Positions 19,105 through 29,941 of a stretch of DNA of 64,000 nt are shown piece after piece (the first letter of the stretch is position 1; each line of letters begins with the position of its first letter). The DNA comes from Saprospiraceae bacterium. Its GTDB lineage: Bacteria; Bacteroidota; Bacteroidia; Chitinophagales; Saprospiraceae. The stretch covers positions 124,001-188,000 of the forward strand of contig JADKAS010000005.1 of assembly GCA_016715245.1 (NCBI GenBank), in the 5' to 3' direction. Both the position numbers and the translations under genes were made by a program. The notes below the pieces were generated by a model. The model was not told the origin of the DNA. It ran no database searches and saw only the letters and a list, made by a program, of their open reading frames with translations.

Positions 19105-20169
19105 CTATTTTCTTATATTGTTCAGGCCAGGTTCAAATCCAAGCCAATTGATAACATTCCTATTCCATATATTTTTCTGTTCTGCCTTAGTGATAACACC
19201 TTCATAAACAGCATCATCAAGTACTTTACCGGGGTAAGAATCGGGAATTCCGTCCATTTCTCCCAACGGATAAGGATCATCAAGCCCTGCCACTATTTGT
19301 GATGTCCCCTGTCGTTTTACCAGCAATTCAAACGACCAGACATCGTGTACCAGTGTATCGAAAAAAACATTGGAACATCTTATATTTTCTCTTGGGTCTT
19401 TTCCGTTTTCAAATAAATCAGGGCGGCCGAGATAAGCTTGTACTCTTCTGCCATGACCCATTTGACCAAATTGATTTCCATGAGCAAAACAAACCCTGGT
19501 TTCAGGATATAGCTGAGAAAAATTAAGATTGGAATAAAGATGAAAGGCGTCCGCTGTTTGTGCACACATCCATATCAGATGAAACCGCCAGAAAACATCT
19601 TCAAGAGCCACCATTTTTTCACTGTCATAAGGATGTATTTCTATAGCGAGTTTCAATTCATTTGCCAACGCAAATATCGGTTTTGTTTTTTCATCAGCTA
19701 TACTTTTCCATGACCTATCCGTATCATAAAAATGTGTAGGGAGACATAATACTTTCAGGCCCAATTGGTAAACACATCTTTCCATTTCCTTGATAGCATC
19801 CTCCGTATAGGCAGGTTGAACCACAAATCCTACTGTAAACTTTTCAGGATATTTCTCCTGTACAGATTGTTGAAAATCATTCTGAAACCGAATAATATCA
19901 CAAGCCAACTCTTTTTCATAACCATTGGCGTATAACTGGGAAAGAGTGATGACAACCTCATGATCAATGTTGTTTTTTTCCATCCATTCCACCTTTTCTT
20001 TAAGAAAAAAGCTGGGATGAGTGACGGGTCTCTTCCAATTTTTCTGACACATAAACTTATTATCCTGTGTCAACCAAAAGATTTCCTTTTTCTTCATAAA
20101 TGAAGGAATCTCATTTTGGTAAGGCAACACATGACCATGTGCGTTTATTTTTGGATAAGTGTCCGCCAT
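19105..20169 (-). CDS. ACMSD-like amidohydrolase of the kynurenine pathway
   Basis: A 354-aa amidohydrolase resembling 2-amino-3-carboxymuconate-6-semialdehyde decarboxylase, which diverts the 3-hydroxyanthranilate product away from quinolinate. Candidate zinc ligands are H11 and H13 in NAHGHVLP, H179 in IEIHPYDSEK and D297 in GLDDPYPLGE, comparable with ACMSD HxH, HPWD and TDYPFPLGE; FAHGN near 230 is another conserved segment. It is first in an operon with kynU. The start at 20169 lies 32 bases after a good -7 element. Because amidohydrolases have many substrates, the decarboxylase assignment depends on operon context and motif match. Confidence 0.82.
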   Translation of the reverse strand: MADTYPKINAHGHVLPYQNEIPSFMKKKEIFWLTQDNKFMCQKNWKRPVTHPSFFLKEKVEWMEKNNIDHEVVITLSQLYANGYEKELACDIIRFQNDFQQSVQEKYPEKFTVGFVVQPAYTEDAIKEMERCVYQLGLKVLCLPTHFYDTDRSWKSIADEKTKPIFALANELKLAIEIHPYDSEKMVALEDVFWRFHLIWMCAQTADAFHLYSNLNFSQLYPETRVCFAHGNQFGQMGHGRRVQAYLGRPDLFENGKDPRENIRCSNVFFDTLVHDVWSFELLVKRQGTSQIVAGLDDPYPLGEMDGIPDSYPGKVLDDAVYEGVITKAEQKNIWNRNVINWLGFEPGLNNIRK

Positions 20170-20201
20170 TCAGTTAAAGTTATTGCCTTCGTTTGTTTCG
20201 A

Positions 20202-20233
20202 CAAAGGTAAAAAAAGTAATGCATACTCCCAAA
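20202..20233 (-). promoter_or_regulatory. Promoter of the ACMSD-kynU operon
   Basis: On the minus strand a TTTG (20230-20233) is followed after 20 bases by TACCTTTG (20202-20209), matching the Bacteroidota -33/-7 pair, 32 bases before the ACMSD-like start codon. Confidence 0.6.
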
Positions 20234-20262
20234 TATGGCACAGTTTGTGTATTGTTTTTAGT

Positions 20263-20604
20263 ATGGACATTCAGAAAATAAATAAGCGGCATTATATAGC
20301 GACAGACATGTATTACAGAATTAGTCTGGGCCTTTCTTCAAAGTTGTTGAAGTACGAAAATGGTATAATTTATCTGGAAATAACGCTTTCTAAAAAGTGG
20401 ACAAAAAACTATAATGCCACAGCTGCTGAACTGGCATATTCATGGAAATCATCCCATCCAGAACTTTGTAAAGCTTTAGGTTGCAAAGTTTTTATTATTG
20501 ATTTACGTGAAGATTCTGAAAGACAATTCTTACAGGAAAATGGCATTTCGACGCCTTATGATGCTTACAAGGGTGTCATGTTCAGAAAAAACTACATGAA
20601 TTAA
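20263..20604 (+). CDS. Small hypothetical protein
   Basis: A 113-aa protein read from ATG 20263 (MDIQKINKRHYIATDMYYRI). The in-frame ATG at 20116 lies inside the opposing ACMSD-like gene and would add 49 residues without structure, so it is rejected. It contains KWTKNYNATAAELAYSWKSS and CKVFIIDLREDSERQFLQEN, suggesting a small mixed alpha/beta fold, and no signal peptide. No family was recognised. It is transcribed divergently from the kynurenine operon and ends convergent to the peptide transporter. Confidence 0.6.
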   Translation: MDIQKINKRHYIATDMYYRISLGLSSKLLKYENGIIYLEITLSKKWTKNYNATAAELAYSWKSSHPELCKALGCKVFIIDLREDSERQFLQENGISTPYDAYKGVMFRKNYMN

Positions 20605-20734
20605 TTCCTGTTTTGCCAAATTAAATTTTCCTTACAAATAAAGGTAAATATTTTACCTCCTTACATGGTAATTATAGTTAATGAATGGCCTATACCTCCT
20701 AAGTAAGATCATCCATTTTGTAATGTTACTCCGG

Positions 20735-22483
20735 TTATTTTACTCCGTGCATTAATCTTTTTACAAGAGGAGTGGCAATAAGGGCCAAAATTCCTATACA
20801 AATGGAGACAAAGGTTAATATCCAGAAGAAATAAGCTATTCCTTCCTCTTTTGCAATGGCTTCTGATTTTTCTCCAAAAACTCCAGCCAGTTTCATCCCG
20901 ATAGCCACGGCGAGATAATAGACGCTAAACATAAATGCTATCATTCTGGGTGGAACCAACTTGCTGACATAAGACAACGAAACAGGTGAAATACATAATT
21001 CCCCAAGTGTATGAAACAAATATACAAGAATCAGCCATATCATACTGACGGAAGCAGTTGCTGCTCCTGCCGGTATGGAAGCTGAACCAAATGCGACACA
21101 GGCCATGCCCAATGCAAGCAGAAACATGGAAATGGCATATTTTGTATTGGCGTTGGGGTTATATTTACTTTCCCACCATTTTGAAAACAAAGGTGCAAAA
21201 ATAATGATAAACAAAGAATTCAAAACGCCAAACCATGAAGCAGGAACTTCCGCGACATCTTTCATAAATTCGGTGTACAACATCCAGATAGAAATAGCCC
21301 ATATCAGAACAAAACTGCAGCTGAGAATGATATTGGAAAGAGAATATTTTTTAAATGTTTGTCTGAATAATAAAGACAACACCCAGGTGATAATTGCCAA
21401 AGGGATCAAGGTCATTAAAGAATTGACAATTTTAAAAGTAAGACCTGCCCCGCCTGTGAGGACTCTGTTTGTATAGTCTTTGGCAAACAAAGTAAGCGTA
21501 CCGGGAGACTGCTCAAAAATTGCCCAGAAAAATATCGTTACCAATGAGAAAAACAGAACGGCCATCATTCTGTCTCCCGTAATTTTTGAGTACTTAGGTA
21601 ATCTAATTGCCACCATACTTAAAAATAAAATTACAGCAGTGATGATAGCAATGGTCGAACCAGAATAACCCCCCAATGTAAATGGAAACAGATTTATACT
21701 TCCTTCCGTTATTTTTGAAAGTGGATCGTTCAATGTCCAGGATAGGCCTAAAACAGCAGCGATGCCTATTACTATCAATTCCATCGAAGTAAATGGGTTT
21801 AATTTATCCGTTATGTCTTCGTTTGAAGAGGAAAATTTTGTACCTAAAGGCACTTTGCCAACTTCTCCGAAAATATCCTGAGCCTTCCAGAATTGAAGAA
21901 GACCAAACAGCATAAATATACCGGCGAGTCCAAATCCCCAGGACCAACCTACCATCTCACCCAAATACCCACATAATAAAATTCCAAAAAAAGCACCGGC
22001 ATTCACACCCATATAAAAAATGGTATAGGCTCCATCCTTTTTTTCGGGAAAATCTTTATACAATTCAGAAATCATTGATGTCATATTCGGTTTAAAAAAT
22101 CCACTTCCGAAAACCAGAAATGTTAATCCTGAATAGATAAAAAACGAAGTCTCCATTGCCATACAGGCATGGCCTAAAGTCATCAAAAGTGCTCCAATTA
22201 CAACTGCCCACCTGAATCCTATTTTTTTATCAGCCATATAACCACCTAAAATAGTAGACAGATACACCAGTGAAGTATATGTTCCAAAGATAGAAAATGC
22301 CCATTCTTTTGGCCATCCCCATCCACCATCCATTAAAGATGCCGTAAAAAACATGATAAGCAAAGCCCTCATTCCATAATAAGAAAATCTCTCCCACATT
22401 TCTGTAAAAAACAAAACAAACAAGCCGGAGGGATGTCCTAAAACTTTACTGTCAAAAAAATTACTGGATGGAGTGGTGTTCAT
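20735..22483 (-). CDS. Proton-dependent oligopeptide transporter (POT/PTR family)
   Basis: A 582-aa inner-membrane symporter that imports di- and tripeptides with protons. The signature FFTEMWERFSYYGMRALLIM holds the ExxERFxYY motif on the first helix, with about 12-14 membrane segments following. TYTSLVYLSTILGGYMADKK and FMGVNAGAFFGILLCGYLGE-like segments (here FYMGVNAGAFFGILLCG) match POT helices 2 and 5. The start at 22483 (MNTTPSSNFF) was chosen over an in-frame ATG at 22582, because the 33 extra residues precede the conserved N-terminus and the promoter at 22510 lies between the two. Confidence 0.93.
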   Translation of the reverse strand: MNTTPSSNFFDSKVLGHPSGLFVLFFTEMWERFSYYGMRALLIMFFTASLMDGGWGWPKEWAFSIFGTYTSLVYLSTILGGYMADKKIGFRWAVVIGALLMTLGHACMAMETSFFIYSGLTFLVFGSGFFKPNMTSMISELYKDFPEKKDGAYTIFYMGVNAGAFFGILLCGYLGEMVGWSWGFGLAGIFMLFGLLQFWKAQDIFGEVGKVPLGTKFSSSNEDITDKLNPFTSMELIVIGIAAVLGLSWTLNDPLSKITEGSINLFPFTLGGYSGSTIAIITAVILFLSMVAIRLPKYSKITGDRMMAVLFFSLVTIFFWAIFEQSPGTLTLFAKDYTNRVLTGGAGLTFKIVNSLMTLIPLAIITWVLSLLFRQTFKKYSLSNIILSCSFVLIWAISIWMLYTEFMKDVAEVPASWFGVLNSLFIIIFAPLFSKWWESKYNPNANTKYAISMFLLALGMACVAFGSASIPAGAATASVSMIWLILVYLFHTLGELCISPVSLSYVSKLVPPRMIAFMFSVYYLAVAIGMKLAGVFGEKSEAIAKEEGIAYFFWILTFVSICIGILALIATPLVKRLMHGVK

Positions 22484-22509
22484 TTGAAAATTATTTGATA
22501 ACGAAAAAA

Positions 22510-22517
22510 CAAAGATA
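22510..22517 (-). promoter_or_regulatory. -7 element for the peptide transporter
   Basis: Minus strand TATCTTTG matches TAnnTTTG, 26 bases before the chosen ATG at 22483 and downstream of the rejected ATG at 22582. Confidence 0.55.
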
Positions 22518-22656
22518 TAAGAAAATGGGAACATCAGACACTGGTTCAAAAATATTTTAAAATTGGACCACCAAAGGGGCAATAAAGTCTGATTAGAAAA
22601 TAGTTAAAAAATGTAAGATAGTTTACAAATTTTATGAAAACTTATATATTAAACTG

Positions 22657-22664
22657 TATTTTTG
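22657..22664 (+). promoter_or_regulatory. -7 element for the T9SS cargo/PorP/OmpA operon
   Basis: TATTTTTG matches TAnnTTTG, 52 bases before the ATG at 22717. It is divergent from the peptide transporter promoter. No clear -33 element is visible. Confidence 0.45.
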
Positions 22665-22716
22665 CAAAACGAATTTAATCAAAATTTTTATTTGAATTCG
22701 TCAAAAACCTTTTGAG

Positions 22717-25700
22717 ATGATACCTTTTTGTAAAAAATATTTTGCTGCAAATTTGTTGTGGGCCATCCTCTTGTTATTAGGCATTCAGCCGGCATCTGCA
22801 CAAAATATTACATTAAAACAAAAAATAGAAAATACTTCTAGTGTTTGTGGAGAAACAATCTTTAAAATTACGGTAAGAAATGATGAAAATATCGACTGGA
22901 ATAATGTCGATATTACTATCCAGATGCCATGTGGTTTTGAATATATTTCGAATTCATTAACCGGAGCACAGGAAAAAAATATCACTTTAAAGCAGCAACC
23001 TGTTTTTTCAATTGGCAATATCACACAAAAAACGGAAAAAGAATTTGTTTACAAAACTGTATCGTCTTGTAAGACTTTGGAGTGTTTAAATTCGGGTTTG
23101 TCTTTCAAGAACGGGTTTGTCTTAAAATCAAATCAGGGACAAAAAACTATTTTTTCAGATAACTTTAATGTTGAAACCGCCAATTTAGTCATTTCGAAAA
23201 TTGAAAGCCCTTTTATGGAGTCAACTATTGGGACGACTGTTGAACGAAAAATTACTATTAAAAATACTCGTTTTGGAAGTATCAGCAAATTTATTTTTAA
23301 AGATGTTTTTGATCCTGCCCTTTTAATTTCTTCAGCCAGCGGAACTGTTATTCAGAATAATCCTGACATTTTTGAAACGGAGCTTACTTCTTTGGATTTT
23401 ATGAATATTGGAAATGGCGACGGTTTTTTTGATTTTAATGAAGAGTTGGTCATCACCGAAAAAATTTCTATTGTCGGATGTTTATTGTCAGAAAAATTTA
23501 TTCAATCCGAAATCAGTGTTAAATGGGGTTGCCTTTCAGAATTCTGTTCTTCTTCATTGGTAAGAGCAACATTTAAAGCCCTGCCCATAGATGATAAAGG
23601 CAACAAATTCTCCATCACGACGCAGCCAAAAGACCCTGAATGTTATTACAACAATGATGAAATACAGGAATTTACATTAGATATCAGACCCTCTTTTTCA
23701 GATTATAAAGATATCACCTTAGTCGTTGAACAAAACTTTGAAGGGAGAATGATAAAAGTTGGATCATTTGTTGTTCCTGAAGGTTTTACCGTTGAATATT
23801 TTAAAATCAGCATAGACAATTGTGGCAAAGAAGTTGCTGAGACGGCAATTATTAGTCGAAATCATCTGGAAAGTTCACAAGAGGTAAGAAAATTCAACTT
23901 TTCCTTTTTAACCTCTTTTTGTCAGGAGGATTTGTGTGACGCTCCGGGAGTAAACTGGAAAATTGCCTACCGATACAAAAAGGAATGCGCAGACGTAAAT
24001 GATGAAAACCACACCGGATTGGTGAATGCCCGGGAAATAAATCAGAATGCAACATTCAGCGAATTGGTTCTTTTAATGAATGGTATTGTTTCCGATGGTA
24101 AAGCTGGCGCTCTTAAATATTTTTTTTCGAATGAAAATCTTACCCGTCCAACCGGTGAAATAAAAATCACCATAACCATTCCTGCATTTCTGGAAATCAT
24201 AAATACCAATTATGCGATTGGAAATGTAATCCCTCAGTCCTCTGTGACTGTTTTGGGCACTTCAAAAATAATTGAATTAATATACCCTCTGCCTTTAGCC
24301 TCTGACAACTCAAATCTTACTATCCCTCTTATTGCAAATTGTGGGGACACCTTGCTTTTACCTTGTAAAGACAGTCTGCTAACTTCTTGCTACAATATAT
24401 GTTCTTCTCAAAAAAATGTAAGTTTTATTGATGCTGAATTTGAACTTCACCTGGATACATTATGTCCAATAAAAGGTTTGGTAAAATCCTGCACATCTGT
24501 TTCTTTTTTAAGTGACTGTACACATGGGTATTGTATTCAGGAATTGCCTGGATATGTTGACTTTGATATGGACTTTAAGAGATTAACCATTGGATTACCG
24601 GATAAAAACGGGGATAATATTCCTGATGATGATGGCATTTTGGATCCTGCTCTCCTCAATCTTCAAACCGTATTTTTGGGAGATACTTTCCGGTTGGACG
24701 TAAAAGGAAAAGTGGTGGTTGACCGGCCGGGATCAGGTTTTAAAAATGCTTTGATTCAGGTGTTTCATGATGAAATAACATCAGCTTCAAATTACGGCAC
24801 AAAAATTATAGAAGAAGGTTTACAGGTTGTAAAAACCAAATTAATGATCTTGGACAAATCTACCAATACCCGTTATACATTTGACTCAATACCGTTTGTT
24901 TTTAAAAACCTACAATATACCTATCATCTTTCAACTGATACTTTACAAAGCTTAAATCCATTGTTTCCAGTTTCTTTTAGATATGAAGACGGAGATTCCA
25001 TCTCCTTTAGTGTGTACAAAGTATTTGCAAAAAATTTTCCTACACCTTTTGTAGGCTGGAATGGTCATGAATTGAACTTTAAATATGTTCCAAAACTAGT
25101 GGTTACTAATGAGGCAATCCAACATGAAAAATTTTATTTGGCATGCGGATGTCCTGACAGACAAGTATTTTTTACCGGATTCAATTATTGGAGTCAGTGG
25201 GCTATACCGGGTGTCGGGCAATGTCCGGGACAAGCTGTCTCTCAAGGTGTTTTACTCAATTACGGCTACTCTTATCCAAGCCCGGGGGAAGTAAAATATT
25301 TTGTTCGTCCTGTCGGTATTAAAATTGACAAAGTGAATAATATTTCACTTGACAGTATAGGTGTTTCATTTGGAATTATGCCAGGAAAAATTTACAAAAG
25401 TTTTCAGGAATTTAATGATTATTATTACCTTGATATTACGGACTTTACAAATCAAAAAAACTTTAGGGCAGGTTTGAGATTCTGGTTGTACAGAACCGCT
25501 GAATCTTGTATTTCTTCTTCCATTCCTGCCTCTTTTTGCGAAGTAATTTTCGACCGGTCAGCTTTATTGGAAGACATTTTACCTGAAAAGGTTACCTATA
25601 CGCTTCAAAACTTTAATACTATTCCTTCCATACATTTAGAGTTACAGCAAAAAGAATTCAGTGCTCTATCTGCCGGAATTAGTATTCCACTTAAATTGAT

Positions 25701-28700
25701 GAATAAGGTCAATTCAACTATAAGAAATATTTACATCAGGCCGATTTATGACGAAAACAGTTTTTCAGATATCAGGATTGAATTGAGCGGGTTGCCGGTC
25801 ATGTATCCCAACATCTCAGGATTTTTTATTTTGGGAAACATGTTTCAAAGTGAAGTCAGAAATCTTACGTTTAAAGCAAAAGCAAAAGATTGCGGGAGAA
25901 AAAGAATTATATTTGAATATGGATATGACTGCGACATTTACAGTAACCCTGCAGAAAAACCATGTTTTCAGAAATTTGATACCCTTTATATAGATTTTCC
26001 CGACGGGGAATTGGAATTTTCTATTGATGAAGATGATAATGAAATTCTTTTGTGTGATACATTACAAGAATCCGGTATACTGGTGTTTAACGGAGGCTTA
26101 GGAAGTTTATATGATATAAAATCAAAAATCACACTTCCTCCAGGTGTTACCATCCTTGAAGGCAGTTGCTATTTGGTGTATCCGGCAGGAACAAATAATA
26201 AAATACCTGTTCCCCTTCCGGAACTAATTTCGGACAGAACGTACATCTGGAAATTAACGGAAGTGTGGCCTGACCATGATTTATATGGCCTGCCTCCTGT
26301 ATCAGAATCTCCTGATAATGCTTTTGAAATTGTGTATAAAACAATAACAAATTGTGACTTTATTTCCGGCTCAAAAGAAAAGTTTTCAATAAGTGGAAGT
26401 CAGATTTGTGGTACCAATTCAAACCAACTGGTCAAAACATCGGGAGCAAAAACTGTTTCAGGTATTGATCCTCCTCCAACGGTACAACTAAATGTAACTG
26501 CACCAGACACTTTATTTTGTGGGCAAACAAAAAACATCAGAATCCTGTATGGAAATGCCCATTCCTCAGAATCCAGATTGTTTGTTGAGTTGCCCCCAGG
26601 AATCAGACCTGTTCCGGGAAGTTTTTCAGGAAACCTTCCCATTCCCGTTCCCATACATAATCAGGGGATTTTTGAGTGGACTATTCCGACTTTTATTTCA
26701 AATGTCCTTTTGAGTTTTGATATAACGACGGATAATTCATCCGGGTGTGATAAAGATTTTATTGATGTTTACACCTCCTCAGGAAAAGATGCATTTTGTG
26801 TCAAAGATCAGGTTTGGTGTAATGTTCAATCAATTTCCGCATTTAAATCCATTCCTGTTGAAGTAACCAAACCACAAATTAGTATTGAACAAGTTGACAT
26901 AACAAACAGTTCTTTACCAAATGAATTTAATGTAAGTGCAAGCATCTCCTTTACTTTTGCTAACAGTGTTTTTTCAGGGAAATTATATTACGACAAAAAT
27001 GGTGACCAGAATATTACCTCAGAAGACTCCCTCCTGACCCCAATTACATTTGATCCCATTCAGTCTGTAAATAACACCATTACGACGAGTGTCGCCCTCA
27101 ATTTATCAGACAATATTGATGTATGTAAATTGTTTTTACTGATTACTGAAGATGAAAACTGTATTTGTTCTCAGGCTATGGCAAGATTCAATCAAAATAT
27201 TCTTTATACTTTTGATACCCTTTCCATTTGCTGGAATGAAATGGTTGTTTTAGGACCGGATATAAAGCCTGAAAAAACCTATCAATGGAATACAGCCGAC
27301 GGAATGAGTTGCACACAATGTAATCAACCTCTATTTCAACTGAACAATGATGATAATTTTTTTGAAAAATCCTATTCCAGAACGTTGATTGAAACCGATA
27401 TTTTCTCCGGGTGTAAAATTAAATATACTTATAATATAAATGTTTTTCCAAAACAAAAAATATTATCAACTATTGAACCTCTTTGTTCCGGTGACACCAT
27501 TGATGTATTTGCCACCAACTTTTCAGAGGAATATTTCTGGTCAGGACAAGGTATTATTTGGACTGATGAAAATACGGTATCAGTAAGCAAATCGGAGTCT
27601 GGTTTTATATTTTTAACCATGATTGATGAAAACTTATGTGAAGAAAAAGATTCGGTTTTTATTGATATCAACGTCATTCCTGAAACTCAGTTTATCAATG
27701 ACAATACATTTTGTCAGGGAAAAGATATTATTATCGGATATGTAGAGCAAGCAGGGCTTGAATACCGATGGATTGACAATGAAAACATACTTCTTAATCC
27801 CGACTCTTCTGTGACCGGAGTAAACACAATTACGGATAGATTGATATTTTTGGAGATAAAAAACAAATCATGTGTAAGAATTGATACTGTTCCGGTTTTA
27901 CTTTATCCAGGTGTAAATCTGGTTGGATTACAGGACACTTTTTATATATGTAAGGAGGACTCCCTGAAAATTGAACTCTCAGGTGCCAGCCATTTTACCT
28001 GGGATGATAATTTTACGGGAACCTGCCTGAATGACAGTTGTTCAAACATTGTTTTTGTACCCGATGCTGTCGGTAACTTTTCATTTAACTTTGAAGCCAC
28101 TACCAATCAGGGATGTAAGGATAGTTTTATATTGAATGTGATTAGTTTTGAGGATAAAATTGTGTCCACAGAAGGAGTAAATATTTGTTCCGGACAAACC
28201 ATAGATTTTATGGGTCAGGTTATCGATGTTCCGGGTGTATATTGTGATACTGTTTTTACAGGCTCATGTCAATATATTCAATGTCTGGATGTGACATTTA
28301 AGCCGCCTTTATTAACAGAAATCAAAGATAGTATTTATGAAGGAACGACCTTAAATTTTTATGGCTCTGAATTATCATCTGCAGGCATATATGAGGCCAT
28401 GTTTCAAACGCTCAATGGATGTGACAGTATTATAAGATTGAAACTTGATATTTTACCTGTACCGGATTTTTCAATACCTGATACATTGCAAATAGAAAAA
28501 GGGGAAGCAACATCAATTCTTCTCCCAAATAATTTTAAGTATAGGTGGATACCTGAATCCGGTTTAAGTTGTTTTGATTGCAATTCTGTAATAATAACCG
28601 GTGATGCCGATCAACTTTATACGATTAATGCAACCAATGAATACGGTTGCATTAAAATAAAGACAATAAGAATTGTTATTAAAGAAAAAGAATGCAATCT

Positions 28701-28971
28701 CGAAAATTTAGTAATTCCAAATGCTTTTACACCTAATGGTGATGATTTGAACGACATTTATTTTATACCCGGATTAGGTGATTGTGATTTCAAAATCAAT
28801 GTTTTTAATAGATGGGGTAATGTCGTATTTGAACAAAATCCATTTGAAAACCAATGGGATGGCAAATCAGACAACGGAAACGATCTGCCTCAAGGCACCT
28901 ATTTTATATTATTGGAGTCATCAGATGGCAGGATTAAAAAAACGTCTATGTTGGATTTGAGAAGAGAATAA
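22717..28971 (+). CDS. Giant secreted protein with C-terminal gliding-motility (CHU_C, type B T9SS) domain
   Basis: A 2084-aa extracellular protein. MIPFCKKYFAANLLWAILLL and the following Pro-Ala-Ser-Ala-Gln form the signal peptide. The body is made of many beta-rich, cysteine-containing repeats of the adhesin type, for instance TIQMPCGFEYISNSL near the start (DUF11-like) and QYQWNT-style ligand-free Ig-like modules further on such as YQWNTADGMSCTQCNQPLFQ. The end is a clear gliding-motility C-terminal domain: IPNAFTPNGDDLNDIYFIPG, INVFNRWGNVVFEQ, WDGKSDNGNDLPQGTYFILL. In Bacteroidota this type B signal goes with a dedicated PorP/SprF partner, and such a gene follows directly. Likely role: surface adhesin or filament; the ligand is unknown. 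Confidence 0.9.
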   Translation: MIPFCKKYFAANLLWAILLLLGIQPASAQNITLKQKIENTSSVCGETIFKITVRNDENIDWNNVDITIQMPCGFEYISNSLTGAQEKNITLKQQPVFSIGNITQKTEKEFVYKTVSSCKTLECLNSGLSFKNGFVLKSNQGQKTIFSDNFNVETANLVISKIESPFMESTIGTTVERKITIKNTRFGSISKFIFKDVFDPALLISSASGTVIQNNPDIFETELTSLDFMNIGNGDGFFDFNEELVITEKISIVGCLLSEKFIQSEISVKWGCLSEFCSSSLVRATFKALPIDDKGNKFSITTQPKDPECYYNNDEIQEFTLDIRPSFSDYKDITLVVEQNFEGRMIKVGSFVVPEGFTVEYFKISIDNCGKEVAETAIISRNHLESSQEVRKFNFSFLTSFCQEDLCDAPGVNWKIAYRYKKECADVNDENHTGLVNAREINQNATFSELVLLMNGIVSDGKAGALKYFFSNENLTRPTGEIKITITIPAFLEIINTNYAIGNVIPQSSVTVLGTSKIIELIYPLPLASDNSNLTIPLIANCGDTLLLPCKDSLLTSCYNICSSQKNVSFIDAEFELHLDTLCPIKGLVKSCTSVSFLSDCTHGYCIQELPGYVDFDMDFKRLTIGLPDKNGDNIPDDDGILDPALLNLQTVFLGDTFRLDVKGKVVVDRPGSGFKNALIQVFHDEITSASNYGTKIIEEGLQVVKTKLMILDKSTNTRYTFDSIPFVFKNLQYTYHLSTDTLQSLNPLFPVSFRYEDGDSISFSVYKVFAKNFPTPFVGWNGHELNFKYVPKLVVTNEAIQHEKFYLACGCPDRQVFFTGFNYWSQWAIPGVGQCPGQAVSQGVLLNYGYSYPSPGEVKYFVRPVGIKIDKVNNISLDSIGVSFGIMPGKIYKSFQEFNDYYYLDITDFTNQKNFRAGLRFWLYRTAESCISSSIPASFCEVIFDRSALLEDILPEKVTYTLQNFNTIPSIHLELQQKEFSALSAGISIPLKLMNKVNSTIRNIYIRPIYDENSFSDIRIELSGLPVMYPNISGFFILGNMFQSEVRNLTFKAKAKDCGRKRIIFEYGYDCDIYSNPAEKPCFQKFDTLYIDFPDGELEFSIDEDDNEILLCDTLQESGILVFNGGLGSLYDIKSKITLPPGVTILEGSCYLVYPAGTNNKIPVPLPELISDRTYIWKLTEVWPDHDLYGLPPVSESPDNAFEIVYKTITNCDFISGSKEKFSISGSQICGTNSNQLVKTSGAKTVSGIDPPPTVQLNVTAPDTLFCGQTKNIRILYGNAHSSESRLFVELPPGIRPVPGSFSGNLPIPVPIHNQGIFEWTIPTFISNVLLSFDITTDNSSGCDKDFIDVYTSSGKDAFCVKDQVWCNVQSISAFKSIPVEVTKPQISIEQVDITNSSLPNEFNVSASISFTFANSVFSGKLYYDKNGDQNITSEDSLLTPITFDPIQSVNNTITTSVALNLSDNIDVCKLFLLITEDENCICSQAMARFNQNILYTFDTLSICWNEMVVLGPDIKPEKTYQWNTADGMSCTQCNQPLFQLNNDDNFFEKSYSRTLIETDIFSGCKIKYTYNINVFPKQKILSTIEPLCSGDTIDVFATNFSEEYFWSGQGIIWTDENTVSVSKSESGFIFLTMIDENLCEEKDSVFIDINVIPETQFINDNTFCQGKDIIIGYVEQAGLEYRWIDNENILLNPDSSVTGVNTITDRLIFLEIKNKSCVRIDTVPVLLYPGVNLVGLQDTFYICKEDSLKIELSGASHFTWDDNFTGTCLNDSCSNIVFVPDAVGNFSFNFEATTNQGCKDSFILNVISFEDKIVSTEGVNICSGQTIDFMGQVIDVPGVYCDTVFTGSCQYIQCLDVTFKPPLLTEIKDSIYEGTTLNFYGSELSSAGIYEAMFQTLNGCDSIIRLKLDILPVPDFSIPDTLQIEKGEATSILLPNNFKYRWIPESGLSCFDCNSVIITGDADQLYTINATNEYGCIKIKTIRIVIKEKECNLENLVIPNAFTPNGDDLNDIYFIPGLGDCDFKINVFNRWGNVVFEQNPFENQWDGKSDNGNDLPQGTYFILLESSDGRIKKTSMLDLRRE

Positions 28972-28991
28972 GGTTATTTAAAGTATAGAAG

Positions 28992-29941
28992 ATGAAATTT
29001 TATATGCGATTTTTTTGGATTATTGTGTTTGTCTATTTGAATACTCTGTGGGTTTCAAGTCAGCAGGATCCGCATTTTACAAAATACATGTACAGAAATC
29101 AAAGTCTTTACAATCCCTCTGCCACTGGTAGAATGGGAGACTTTCACAGTGGTTTGGCATACAGAATTCAATGGTTGGGTATTGATGGTGCACCTTCAAC
29201 ATTAGCGGGTAATTTTGAAAAAGTCTCGATAAAGGAAACGCAGGAATTGGCTTTAATTTCTTTTATGATAAAATTGGTTTTGATCAAAATTTAGCCTTGC
29301 AAATCAATTATGCTTACAGGATAAAGCTGAGTAATGAATCTGTTTTGTCATTTGGGATTAAAGGAGGTGCCAATCTGATTTATTCAGATTTTTCGAATGC
29401 CGTAACACCTGAATTTACAGATCCATTACATTCAAGAAATAATATTTGGATACCTAGAATGGGAATAGGATTGATGTATCATAATTCCCGGTTTTTTATA
29501 GCTGCTTCAGTTCCTTCGCTTTTGGCTTATATTCCTGAAAAATCATTTCAACTAAATAACGATGGTGGATTTTTAAGCCACCATTTTTATGGTTCAATGG
29601 GTTATGTTATTGATCTAAAAAAGGATATCTGGCAATTAAAACCATTTATTTTTGCCAAATATCATCATACCGCACCTTTTCAGCTGGACCTGGGATTACA
29701 ATTATGGTACAAAAATGTGTTTTCTATTGGAAGCAGTTACCGAACAGGAGATGCCATTGCCGCCATGTTGGAAATACCAGTGTGGGAAGGGATAAACCTA
29801 TCTTATGCTTATGATTATACCAATAGTCTTTTCAGAGAAATTGGTTCCGGAGCGCATGAGATTGTCATTGAATATACCTGGAACAAGAAAAAAACAAAAG
29901 TACCTTCCATTCACAAAATTACTAATTTGCCAAAATTCTGA
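28992..29941 (+). pseudogene. PorP/SprF-family outer-membrane barrel, one-base frameshift
   Basis: Two frames, 28992-29294 (100 aa) and 29297-29941 (214 aa), form one protein of about 316 aa. The first part has a signal peptide and the family opening QQDPHFTKYMYRNQSLYNPS, then RIQWLGIDGAPSTLAGNFEK. The second has SFGIKGGANLIYSDFS and barrel strands ending HEIVIEYTWN. Adding one A to the AAA at 29231-29233 turns the end of part one into KGNAGIGFNFFYDKIGFDQN and runs in frame into LALQINYAYR. PorP/SprF proteins help type B cargo such as the upstream protein reach the surface. The break is in a short A run, so a sequence error is more likely than a real pseudogene. Confidence 0.85.

Noticed and set aside
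20642..20658. Hairpin AGGTAAA-TAT-TTTACCT between the small gene and the peptide transporter.
   Set aside because: Only seven base pairs and no T tract, so I would not call it a terminator.
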